The notes beneath the pieces were generated by a model. That model had not been told where the DNA came from, ran no database searches, and saw nothing but the letters and a program-made list of their open reading frames with translations. From the NCBI GenBank assembly GCA_025936115.1, contig JAICTZ010000039.1, positions 1 through 64,000 of the forward strand: a DNA stretch of 64,000 bases, read 5' to 3'. The stretch comes from Polyangiaceae bacterium (lineage in GTDB: Bacteria; Myxococcota_A; Polyangia; Polyangiales; Polyangiaceae). A program made the translations under genes and the position numbers. Shown one piece after another: positions 17,564 to 25,821 of this stretch; position 1 is the first letter of the stretch, and each line of letters starts with the position of its first letter.

Positions 17564-18682
17564 CTACGGCCTCACAGTTCCACCTCGTGTGAGACGACCC
17601 GTTGCAGGGCGGACTTCTGCTCGGGCTTTGGCCTTCGCAGGTCCCGGCACGTCGTATTTGTTCAGGGCCTTCGCCAGCTCGCCTCGCACCATCGAGCGAA
17701 GCTCAGGGGGCTCGAGGGCTTCTGCGACGCCGCCCCAAGCCAGTACCCATTTTGCCGTTTCCATGATGCCGGCGACCTGCGCCTCGATCACGGTGCTACC
17801 GTCCCGACCTTTCAAGGTTCGCTGGTCGGGCGCTAACGGGTATTCGTCGGCAAGCCACGCAACGTCGTGATCGACAGCGATCCGAACGGTCGTCGCTTCC
17901 CCCGACCACGCCTTGATCGAGCGAGAGAACGCAGCGTGGGGAGAATTCTTGAGGGTGTGGGTCGCCTGTACGTCGGTGAGCGTGATCGCCGTGACTCGAG
18001 CGAGCTTGTACGTCCGCTCTGCTGCGCGCTCGACGCACCAAGCGCGCACGTAGGCATGTCCATCCGCGACGCGTAGGAAATAGGGCTCGACGTGCACGAC
18101 GTCCGTAGCGCCACGCCGTGACACCGATCTGTATTCGATGCGGGCGCGCCGTTTCGCCTGGATGGCTTGCTCGATGAGCTTCAGCGTGCGCGCGTGCCCG
18201 CTGGTCCGTGCTGCGGCGAACTGAAATGTTTCCTGTGGTTCGACCGGGCGCAGCTTGGAAAGGAGCACATCGAGCTCAGCGACGAACGCTGCGCCTGCGA
18301 AGGGCTCGAGCTGCGCGCGCGCCAGATGGAGCGCCGCGATTTGAAGGGCAGTGAGGCCTAGCGCGGGCAGCTCCGCATCGCGCAGCAAGCGGTAGCGGGC
18401 CTCGCCGTTCGACGGGCTCGAGGTAAGTGGAACGCCGGCGTCGCGGAGCGTGGCAAGATCACGGTAAAGGGTCTGCTTGGAGGCTCCCGTCCGTTCTCGG
18501 AGCTGGCGGACGGTTAGGCCATAGCGCTTGGCGCTAAGCATGAGGACGAGCTCCCACTGGCGCACCAAGACTCGCCGTGCACCCGTCATGTTGAGCTCGT
18601 CCCCGATCCCATCGGCCGTGAGTTCTCCGATCGAAGCCGTCACGCTACTCGGGCCGCGCGCCCCGTTGCAATCGGCATTCAT
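17564..18682 (-). CDS. WYL-domain transcriptional regulator with N-terminal HTH
   Basis: The 372-residue product has a DeoR/HTH_11-type helix-turn-helix at about residues 40-90 (LTVRQLRERTGASKQTLYRD, then LRDAGVPL). It is followed by a WYL domain at about 175-290, with IEYRSVS, VEPYFLRVADGHAYVRAW and RTYKLARV. WYL proteins bind nucleic-acid or nucleotide ligands and often regulate defence operons, including CRISPR-Cas. It is the first gene of the run that leads through the AddAB-like pair into cas3, so it may control all of it. The start is uncertain: no clear ribosome binding site precedes the ATG at 18682, and the ATG at 18589 sits directly before the conserved part. Confidence 0.9.
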   Translation of the reverse strand: MNADCNGARGPSSVTASIGELTADGIGDELNMTGARRVLVRQWELVLMLSAKRYGLTVRQLRERTGASKQTLYRDLATLRDAGVPLTSSPSNGEARYRLLRDAELPALGLTALQIAALHLARAQLEPFAGAAFVAELDVLLSKLRPVEPQETFQFAAARTSGHARTLKLIEQAIQAKRRARIEYRSVSRRGATDVVHVEPYFLRVADGHAYVRAWCVERAAERTYKLARVTAITLTDVQATHTLKNSPHAAFSRSIKAWSGEATTVRIAVDHDVAWLADEYPLAPDQRTLKGRDGSTVIEAQVAGIMETAKWVLAWGGVAEALEPPELRSMVRGELAKALNKYDVPGPAKAKARAEVRPATGRLTRGGTVRP

Positions 18683-18736
18683 TTAGGACTGCACGAATGA
18701 TGCGTAGTTGGTTCACCCACCCGAGGAGTGAATCGA

Positions 18737-19570
18737 ATGAACGTCGTCTTTGAGCAACTAAGGTCTGACCTCGAGCTCGCCGGCTATGCCGTACAGACTC
18801 GCGCCATCTATCTGCGGGCGGCCAGGGATCTGGCGAAGTTCTACGGGCGATCGCCCGCGATGCTCGGTTCGACCGAGCTACGTCGCTGGGTGGACCGCCT
18901 TGCGCGATCCGGCATCAGCAGCCAGCGCCGCAGGCAACACCACGCCGCGCTGCGCTTCCTCTACACGCGGACGCTCGGTCAGCCCAACGTGACATCTTTT
19001 CTGTCATGGCCGCGGGATCGGGAGCGTCTCGCCGTCGTTCTGTCCGCGGCCGAAGTTCATCGGCTTCTCAGCGCTCTTCGCAGCCCGACCTACCGCGTAT
19101 TCTTCACCTTGCTCTACGCGACTGGGCTGCGCTTGCGCGAAGCGTGCTTGCTTGAAACCCGAGACATCGACGCCGCCCGGGGCATCATTCGGGTGCGCAA
19201 TGGTAAGGGCGGGCGAGAGCGCATCATCATGCTCAGCCCTCGATTGCTTCGAATCCTTCGGACCTACTGGAGCGTCGTGCGACCGGCAGCGCCATGGCTC
19301 TTCGCGTCGTCGCGGGGGAAGGCGCTCAACGGCGAGGTGGCGAGAACCGCGCTCAAGCACGCCGCGCGGGCAGCGCACGTGATTGTACCCGTTACACCTC
19401 GCGTGCTCCGTCACACGTTCGCGACTCACCTAATTGAAGCAGGCACCGATGTTCGCGTGGTCCAGGTCTTGCTCGGTCATCGCAGCATCCGGACCACAGC
19501 TCGCTACGTTCACGTCTCGACCCAGGTCATTCCCCTGGAGCGATTGGGTTCGCGGCGTTCTTGTCATTGA
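18737..19570 (+). CDS. orphan tyrosine recombinase (XerC/D-like integrase)
   Basis: The 277-residue product has an N-terminal SAM-like DNA-binding domain (about 1-90) and a catalytic domain with Arg132 in ATGLRLREA, Lys157 in NGKGGRER, Arg225 in LRHTFATHL, His248 in LLGHRS and the nucleophile candidate Tyr257 in TARYVHV. The first residue of box II, usually His, is Arg222. The N-terminal domain resembles the stand-alone integrases found beside IS91-type elements, but no transposase is nearby. I chose the ATG at 18737 because GAGGAG lies 8 bases upstream; a GTG at 18728 is in frame. It diverges from the WYL gene and converges on ftsZ, marking the edge between the defence island and the cell-division cluster. 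Confidence 0.9.
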   Translation: MNVVFEQLRSDLELAGYAVQTRAIYLRAARDLAKFYGRSPAMLGSTELRRWVDRLARSGISSQRRRQHHAALRFLYTRTLGQPNVTSFLSWPRDRERLAVVLSAAEVHRLLSALRSPTYRVFFTLLYATGLRLREACLLETRDIDAARGIIRVRNGKGGRERIIMLSPRLLRILRTYWSVVRPAAPWLFASSRGKALNGEVARTALKHAARAAHVIVPVTPRVLRHTFATHLIEAGTDVRVVQVLLGHRSIRTTARYVHVSTQVIPLERLGSRRSCH

Positions 19571-19636
19571 CGAATTGTAGGACTTACCCACGGACAAGAG
19601 CGCTTTCCGCCCCCGGGCTCACCAACAACGCTGAAC

Positions 19637-20878
19637 TCAGCCGCCCTGACGCCGCTGGAACGCGGGCACGTCCCACTCCGCGTCGGCGTCGAGCGCCGAC
19701 GGGAACGCGATGCGCTCGCGCAGGACCGGCAGACCCATCTGACCGTCACGTGCACTCGCCGCAAGGCTCGGCGCAACGGGCCGGCGCGTCGAGAGTGCCG
19801 GCACCTGTTCGCGTGCGGGCACCTGCGTCGGGCGCGGCACGAGACTTTCGCGCAGCGACACGGCCGGACGACGTACTTCGCGCGCCGTCTCGACGGGCAG
19901 CTCCGCCTCGGCGGGGTTGAAGCCCGTCGCGATGACCGTCACCTTGAGCGCTTCGCCCATCGTCTCGTCGATGCTCGCGCCGAAGATGATGTTCGCTTCG
20001 TCGTGCGCCTGCTCCTGGACGAGCGACGCCGCTTCCTGGATTTCCTTCATCTTCATGTCGTGGCCGCCCACGATGTTGATGAGGACGCCCGTCGCGCCTT
20101 GCACCGAGATGTCGTCGAGCAGCGGCGAATGAATCGCTTGCTCGGCGGCGAGCCGCGCGCGGCCTTCGCCCTTGGCGCAGCCCGTGCCCATGAGGGCGCG
20201 GCCGTTGCCGGACATGACCGTGCGCACGTCGGCAAAGTCCACGTTGACGATGCCGTCGAGCGTGATGAGGTCGCTGATGCCCTTGACGGCTTGAAACAGC
20301 ACCTCGTCGGCCTTGCGGAAGGCTTCCACGAACGTGAGCTCGTCGTCGGCGATGCTCATGAGCTTCTCGTTCGGGATCGTGATCAGCGTATCGACGTGCT
20401 CGGTGAGGGCCTGGATGCCCTGCTCCGCGCGGCGCTGCCGCATTTTGCCTTCGAAGGCGAACGGTTTGGTCACGACGCCGACCGTGAGCGCGCCCGCTTC
20501 CCGCGCGAGCTGCGCGACGATCGGTGCCGCGCCCGTGCCGGTGCCACCGCCCATGCCCGCCGTGACGAACACCATGTCGGCGCCCATCACGATTTCCTTG
20601 AGGCGATTCACGTCCTCGAGCGCCGCCTTGCGACCGCGCTCCGGATCCGCGCCCGCGCCGAGACCGCGCGTCACGTTCTGACCGATCGCGATCTTCTCGG
20701 CGGCGGCGTTCGAGCCGAGCGCTTGCGCGTCGGTGTTGATGGTCACGAACTCGACGCCCTCGAGCCCGAAGTGGATCATGGTGTTGATGGCGTTGCCGCC
20801 CGAGCCACCGACCCCGATCACCTTGATGCGGGCGTTGTAGGTCCGCGATTCTTCTGCGAATTCAATTGAAAAGCTCAT
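19637..20878 (-). CDS. ftsZ: cell division protein FtsZ
   Basis: FtsZ is the tubulin-like GTPase that polymerises into the division ring at mid-cell. The 413-residue product has the GTP-binding signature GMGGGTGTGAAP near residue 105, the N-terminal IKVIGVGGSGGNAINTM stretch and a T7-loop-like NVDFADV near 205. A variable Pro/Arg-rich linker (about 320-400) leads to the C-terminal peptide DVPAFQRRQ, which in the family binds FtsA and ZipA-type partners. The ATG at 20878 follows AGAGG and matches the family start. It is the last gene of the dcw cluster, 54 bases after ftsA. Confidence 0.98.
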   Translation of the reverse strand: MSFSIEFAEESRTYNARIKVIGVGGSGGNAINTMIHFGLEGVEFVTINTDAQALGSNAAAEKIAIGQNVTRGLGAGADPERGRKAALEDVNRLKEIVMGADMVFVTAGMGGGTGTGAAPIVAQLAREAGALTVGVVTKPFAFEGKMRQRRAEQGIQALTEHVDTLITIPNEKLMSIADDELTFVEAFRKADEVLFQAVKGISDLITLDGIVNVDFADVRTVMSGNGRALMGTGCAKGEGRARLAAEQAIHSPLLDDISVQGATGVLINIVGGHDMKMKEIQEAASLVQEQAHDEANIIFGASIDETMGEALKVTVIATGFNPAEAELPVETAREVRRPAVSLRESLVPRPTQVPAREQVPALSTRRPVAPSLAASARDGQMGLPVLRERIAFPSALDADAEWDVPAFQRRQGG

Positions 20879-20932
20879 CGTGTGGCCTCTTCGGAAACTT
20901 CGGTGTCTCGCGCTTCGATACGGGTTCACCGC

Positions 20933-22216
20933 CTAGAACGCGGCGCGGACCCACTCCCAAATTCTGGTGCCTTTGGCGCCGGCGGCGGCTTCCATCGCCT
21001 GCTTGGCAGGCTCCGAGCCGTGACGCTCTTGCCGCTTTTGCGCCTGCTCCCCGAGCTGGATCGCGCCGTAGCGCACGAGGCCGACGCCCGTCGCGTACTG
21101 CGGCCCCTGCACGAGCTGGAAGATGCCCTTCACGCCCACGGGGAAGCCGAGCCTCACCGGCATGCCGAGGATCTCCTGCGCGCATTCGACCATGCCTTCC
21201 ATCAGCGCCGCGCCGCCCGTGAGCACGCAGCCCGAGCTCACCTGCTCGAGCATGCCCGTCTCCTCGATGCGCCGGCGCGCTTCGCCGAAAATCTCTTCGA
21301 CGCGCGGCTCGATGATGTCGGACAAGAGCCGGCGCGCCACGCGACGCGGCGAGTGGCCGCCGACGCCCGGTACTTCGATTTCCTCTTCGTCCGCGATCAT
21401 GCGGCCGAGCGCGCAGCCGTAGTTACGCTTGAGGCGCTCGGCTTCCGCCACGGGCGTGCGCAGGCCCGCCGCAACGTCGAGCGTGATATTGTTGCCGCCC
21501 GCGGGAATGACGCTCGTGTGGGCAATGCCCCCGTCGGCGAAGAGCAAGAGGTCCGTCGTGCCGCCGCCGATGTCGATCACCGCGACGCCGATTTCCTTTT
21601 CGTCCTCGCTCAAGACCGCGTCGGCGCTCGCGAGCGGCTCGAGCACGATGTCGGCCACGTCGAGCTCGCAGCGTTCGACGCAGCGCACCACGTTCTGGAT
21701 GCACGAGGTCGCCGCCGTCACGAGGTTCACGCGCACCTGCAGGCGCACCCCGCTCATCCCGATCGGATCGTGAATACCGTCCTGATTGTCGACCACGTAC
21801 TCGCGCGGCAGGGCGTGAAGGATCATGCGGTCGGCGTCGACCGGAATCGCGCGCGCGCCCTCGAGCACGCGTTCGAGATCGGTGTGCGTGACCTCACGCC
21901 CCGAGATCGCGCACACACCGTCGGACACCTGGCAACGGATGTGACTGCCCGCCACGCCGACGTACACCGTGTCGATCTCGACGCCCGCCATCGTCTGCGC
22001 GGCATCGACGGCTTCCCGGATGCTGCGGACGGTTTGGTCGATGTTACTGACGACGCCTTTGCGCAGGCCGCGGCAAGGCACGTTGCCGACGCCGAGAATG
22101 GTGATGCCGTCGGCGTCGACCTCGCCCACCACGGCCGAGACCTTGGTCGTCCCGAGGTCGAGACCCACGACGATCCCGCCTTGTGCTGGGGTGTTTCTCA
22201 TGTCCATGCGTTCCAT
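20933..22216 (-). CDS. ftsA: cell division protein FtsA
   Basis: FtsA is the actin-like ATPase that tethers FtsZ filaments to the membrane. The product has VGLDLGTTKVSAVVGE as phosphate loop 1 near residue 15, VAVIDIGGGTTDLLLF as phosphate 2 near 205, and CVLTGGAALMEG as the adenosine motif near 335. It ends with the amphipathic helix TRIWEWVRAAF that inserts into the membrane. The start is uncertain: in-frame ATGs occur at 22252, 22216, 22207 and 22201 and none has a strong ribosome binding site. I chose 22216 because the earlier residues look unlike the family. It lies between ftsQ and ftsZ. Confidence 0.96.
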   Translation of the reverse strand: MERMDMRNTPAQGGIVVGLDLGTTKVSAVVGEVDADGITILGVGNVPCRGLRKGVVSNIDQTVRSIREAVDAAQTMAGVEIDTVYVGVAGSHIRCQVSDGVCAISGREVTHTDLERVLEGARAIPVDADRMILHALPREYVVDNQDGIHDPIGMSGVRLQVRVNLVTAATSCIQNVVRCVERCELDVADIVLEPLASADAVLSEDEKEIGVAVIDIGGGTTDLLLFADGGIAHTSVIPAGGNNITLDVAAGLRTPVAEAERLKRNYGCALGRMIADEEEIEVPGVGGHSPRRVARRLLSDIIEPRVEEIFGEARRRIEETGMLEQVSSGCVLTGGAALMEGMVECAQEILGMPVRLGFPVGVKGIFQLVQGPQYATGVGLVRYGAIQLGEQAQKRQERHGSEPAKQAMEAAAGAKGTRIWEWVRAAF

Positions 22217-22319
22217 CGGGGCTGCTCTTCGAGACTCGACGGACGCTGCCATGCTGGCTCGCGCGGGGCCAAATTTGCGCGCGTGTTCGGCGCGAAAAAA
22301 CCGAGCGTGATCGGGCGCG

Positions 22320-23222
22320 TCATCGCATCCTCACGACGACGCGCTCGGGATGCGCTTCGTTGTCCAGAAACACGATGCCGGGCGTGCGCCCTTTCGCCCC
22401 GAGCTCGCCCACGACTTCGGCCGCCATCGCGAGTTTGCGCGCAAACGGCGCGCGACCGAGCTCGAGCGCAATGCCCTTCTGTCCGACCGTGAGCACCGTG
22501 TAGCCCGAGGCCTGCAGGCTCACCTCTTCCGCAGGGTGCACGCGCGCCATCCCGAGCCGCTCGTATTGGCGCAGGAGATCGACGCCGGTTCGGAGCCGCT
22601 CCTCGGCTCCAACGCGATCGCGAGCCCAATCCCCCGCCGACACTCCCGTGATGAGCGGCAAATCGGTCGGGTCGTCCGGCTTCACCTCTTTGAACGGCTC
22701 ACCCTCGGAGGTGACCAAAAAAGGACGATCACCGAGCACGGCGATGGCTGCCGCGTCGCGCTCGGTGATCTCGACGTGCAAGGTGTTCGGGAGGCGGCGC
22801 AGGACGTGCGCCGAGCTCACCCACGGGTCCGCGAGCAGGCGCTCCTCGGCGACGCGCGTATCGAAAGCAAAGAGATTTTTGCCGATTTCCATGCCGCCGA
22901 GGGCGCGCACCTCGTCGGTCGAAAGCCGCTTGGCACCGACGAGCTCGACATTTTTGATGCCGAAGCGGGTCGTCGTGAGGGCGTAGCGGTGCAGGCTGTA
23001 GGCGACGGCCGTCGAAGCGGCAACGACGACGGCGAGTCCGACACAGAGCTTGAGCGCCGAAAGCAGCCGTTCCGACAAGTTCGGGCCCGTTTCGGGCGGC
23101 GTCTTGCCGCGGGCGCGACGGCTGGTCTCGACGCGTGCGGGCGGCGGGCTTTCGCCGAGCGCAAACTCTTCGATCGGCGCGGGGACGGCGGCGCCGTGCA
23201 GGCTCTGTCTCTGCACTTTCAT
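22320..23222 (-). CDS. ftsQ: cell division protein FtsQ
   Basis: FtsQ is a bitopic membrane protein that joins FtsL and FtsB in the division complex. The 300-residue product has a proline- and arginine-rich cytoplasmic tail (1-50), one membrane segment at about 55-77 (LKLCVGLAVVVAASTAVAYS), and a POTRA domain starting at FGIKNVELVGAKRLSTDEV. The FtsQ/DivIB domain follows with LRRLPNTLHVEITERDAAA. Its ATG overlaps the murC stop as ATGA. There is a gap of roughly 100 bases to ftsA. Confidence 0.95.
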   Translation of the reverse strand: MKVQRQSLHGAAVPAPIEEFALGESPPPARVETSRRARGKTPPETGPNLSERLLSALKLCVGLAVVVAASTAVAYSLHRYALTTTRFGIKNVELVGAKRLSTDEVRALGGMEIGKNLFAFDTRVAEERLLADPWVSSAHVLRRLPNTLHVEITERDAAAIAVLGDRPFLVTSEGEPFKEVKPDDPTDLPLITGVSAGDWARDRVGAEERLRTGVDLLRQYERLGMARVHPAEEVSLQASGYTVLTVGQKGIALELGRAPFARKLAMAAEVVGELGAKGRTPGIVFLDNEAHPERVVVRMR

Positions 23223-24616
23223 GCGGGACCTCGCTGAGCGAACCGAGCGTTGAGCTCGGCCGCGATGGCGGGCAAGATCTTGTTGATGTCGCCCGCTCCG
23301 AGCGCGATGACCACGTCACCCGGTTCGGCGATGCGCGCGATCTGATCGGGCAGTGTCGCGCGATCCTTCACGTGGCTCACGGCGTGGTGGCCGTGCTCGG
23401 CGATGCCTTGCGCGAGCCGTTCGGCGGAAACGCCCGCGATGGGCTTTTCGCCTGCCGCGTAGATATCGACCAAAAAGAGCACGTCGGCGTTGTTGAAAGC
23501 GCGCGTGAAGTCGTCGAACAAAAGCTCCGTCCGCGAATAGCGATGCGGCTGAAAGGCGACGATGACGCGACCGGGGTACGCCCCGCGTGCCGCCGCGAGC
23601 GTGGCCTGCACCTCGGCCGGGTGATGCCCGTAGTCGTCGACGAGCGAGATGCCCGACACTTCGGCCACGATCGTGAAACGCCGCGCGACACCGTTGAACG
23701 AGGAGAGCGCGGCTTTGGTCACGTCGAGCGGCACCTCGAGCTCGTCGGCGACCGCGATCGCGGCGAGCGTGTTGAGCACGTTGTGCCGCCCCGGCATGCG
23801 CAGCGTGAACTCCCCGAGGGGCTCGCTCCGGCGGTAGGCGACGAACGACGCCGAGAGGCCCTTCATCTCGACGTTGCGCGCGTGGTAGTCGGCCTGCGGC
23901 GAAAAGCCGTAGGTCACGTGGCGGCGCTTGATGCGCGGCAGGAGCTCCTGCACGTGCGGGTGATCGAGGCAGAGCACGGCCAGGCCGTAAAACGGCACCT
24001 TTTCCGTAAACTGCACGAACGCTTCCTTGAGCGACTCGTGGCTGCCGTAAAAATCGAGATGTTCGGGATCGATGTTGGTGACGACGGCGACGGTCGGCGT
24101 GAGGCGCAGGAACGAGCCGTCGCTCTCGTCGGCCTCGGCCACGAGCAGGTCGCCGGCACCGAGACGAGCGTTGCTGCCGAGCGCCGCCATGCGACCACCG
24201 ACGACCACCGTCGGGTCGAAACCCGCCGCGCGCAGGATCGTGGCGACGAGGGACGTGGTCGTCGTCTTACCGTGCGAGCCGGCGATGGCGATGCCGTATT
24301 TGACGCGCATGAGCTCGGCAAGCATTTCCGCGCGTGAAATCACCGGGACGCCGAGTAGGCGCGCCTCCATGATTTCTGGGTTTTGGTTGTCGATGGCGCT
24401 CGAATACACGATGACGTCGGCGCCACGGACGTTCTCGGCGCGATGACCCACGTCGATGCGCACGCCGATGCGCGCCAGGGCGCGCGTGTTTTCACCCTCG
24501 CGCAAGTCGGAGCCCGACACGTCGAACTCGAGCGTGCGCAGGATTTCGGCGAGGCCGCTCATGCCGATGCCGCCGACACCGATGAAATGCACGTGACGAA
24601 CGCGACCGCGAAACAT
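23219..24616 (-). CDS. murC: UDP-N-acetylmuramate-L-alanine ligase MurC
   Basis: MurC adds L-alanine to UDP-MurNAc, the first amino acid of the peptidoglycan stem peptide, in the cytoplasm. The 465-residue protein has the N-terminal HFIGVGGIGMSGLAEIL nucleotide-sugar motif, the ATP loop AGSHGKTTTTSL near 110, NIDPEHLDFY near 175 and VDDYGHHPAEV near 325, all typical of MurC. The ATG at 24616 lies 12 bases after AGGAGGT and just past the murG stop; the longer upstream frame lies within murG. MurB, which makes its substrate, is not encoded in this cluster. Confidence 0.97.
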   Translation of the reverse strand: MFRGRVRHVHFIGVGGIGMSGLAEILRTLEFDVSGSDLREGENTRALARIGVRIDVGHRAENVRGADVIVYSSAIDNQNPEIMEARLLGVPVISRAEMLAELMRVKYGIAIAGSHGKTTTTSLVATILRAAGFDPTVVVGGRMAALGSNARLGAGDLLVAEADESDGSFLRLTPTVAVVTNIDPEHLDFYGSHESLKEAFVQFTEKVPFYGLAVLCLDHPHVQELLPRIKRRHVTYGFSPQADYHARNVEMKGLSASFVAYRRSEPLGEFTLRMPGRHNVLNTLAAIAVADELEVPLDVTKAALSSFNGVARRFTIVAEVSGISLVDDYGHHPAEVQATLAAARGAYPGRVIVAFQPHRYSRTELLFDDFTRAFNNADVLFLVDIYAAGEKPIAGVSAERLAQGIAEHGHHAVSHVKDRATLPDQIARIAEPGDVVIALGAGDINKILPAIAAELNARFAQRGPA

Positions 24617-24618
24617 GG

Positions 24619-25821
24619 CTAAACGCTGACCTCCTGCCGCGGCTCTGCCGGCGTGAAGAACACGGAGCCGTGGGGCGAGGAGCCGTTGGTCGAGAGCGCG
24701 TGCGGCTCGGGTTCGCGGAGCGGGAGCCCGGCGAGCTTCAAGAGGTCGAGCGCGACGGCCCGCGCCGCTTCGGGCCGTCCGAACTCGCGCGCCCGCTCGG
24801 CCATGGCCACGAGTCGCGCTCGATCGCTCGCGAGCGCGGCGAGTTCTCGCGCCAGACGCTCGGCGCTCGCCTGTTCGTGCGGCACGCAAATGGCGCCGCC
24901 CTCACGCGCGACGGCCTCGGCGTTGACGCGCTGGTGGTCGCCGGCGGCAAAGGGGTACGGCACGAACAGGGCGGGGCGACCCACGGCGCAGATCTCGCTG
25001 AGCGCACCCGCGCCGGAACGACCGACGACCAGATCCGCAGCCGCGAGCGCCGCCGGCACGTCGTCGATGAACGGCACGACCTCGGCCGTCGCGCCGAGGC
25101 CGAGCTCGGCGTAGAGCGCTCTCACGGCGTCCGCGTGCGCGGGACCGCATTGGTGCACGAGCGAGAGCAGGGAGCCGAGCTGCGCCGCGGCGCGGGGGAC
25201 GGCTTCGTTGAGCGCCTTCGCTCCCTGACTGCCGCCGAGCACGAGGACGCGCAGCGCCGAGCCTCCGTCGTCGCGTGGAGGCGGGTATGGCACTGGACGG
25301 AAACCGGGACGCAGCGGCACCCCGACGCGCCGCGCGCACCCGGCGCGAAAGTGCCGCTCGGCCTCGGCGAACGCGACGTAACCGCGCCGCGCGAGCGGCG
25401 CCACGAGGCGATTCGCGAGTCCTATCACGCTGTTCGGCTCGAGGAGCGCGAGCGGCACGCCGCGCGCCCACGCCGCGAGCGACACGGGACCCGCCGCATA
25501 GCCGCCAATCGAGAGCACGGCCGCGGGCGCGAGCTTCTGCACGAGCGCGCGTCCCTCCGGCAACGCGCGCGCCGCTTGCCCCACGCCACGCAAAAACCCC
25601 GCAATACCGGCGCCTCGGAGCGGCAAGACGCGCATCAGCTCGAGCTCGTAGCCGCGCGCCGGGACGGCCTTCGCTTCGAGTCCGCGCTCCGTCCCGACGA
25701 AGACGACGCGCACGTCGGGAGCGAGCTCGCGCACGACTTCGGCCACGGCGAGCAGCGGGAACACGTGTCCCCCGGTGCCACCGCCGGCGAAAAGCAGCGT
25801 GCGAGTCGCGCCCGGCCTCAT
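24619..25821 (-). CDS. murG: MurG, lipid II-forming GlcNAc transferase
   Basis: MurG transfers GlcNAc from UDP-GlcNAc to lipid I at the inner membrane face, giving lipid II. The 400-residue product carries the GT28 motifs: LLFAGGGTGGHVFPLLAVAE at the start, GGYAAGPVSLAA near 110, LEPNSVIGLANR near 130, VLVLGGSQGAKALNE near 195 and GRSGAGALSEICAVG near 275. Its ATG overlaps the ftsW stop as ATGA. A variable 25-residue tail after the conserved part ends the protein. Confidence 0.97.
   Translation of the reverse strand: MRPGATRTLLFAGGGTGGHVFPLLAVAEVVRELAPDVRVVFVGTERGLEAKAVPARGYELELMRVLPLRGAGIAGFLRGVGQAARALPEGRALVQKLAPAAVLSIGGYAAGPVSLAAWARGVPLALLEPNSVIGLANRLVAPLARRGYVAFAEAERHFRAGCARRVGVPLRPGFRPVPYPPPRDDGGSALRVLVLGGSQGAKALNEAVPRAAAQLGSLLSLVHQCGPAHADAVRALYAELGLGATAEVVPFIDDVPAALAAADLVVGRSGAGALSEICAVGRPALFVPYPFAAGDHQRVNAEAVAREGGAICVPHEQASAERLARELAALASDRARLVAMAERAREFGRPEAARAVALDLLKLAGLPLREPEPHALSTNGSSPHGSVFFTPAEPRQEVSV

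Noticed and set aside
23135-24337. 400-codon plus-strand frame opposite ftsQ and murC
   Set aside because: Antisense of two certain genes; no motif or ribosome binding site.
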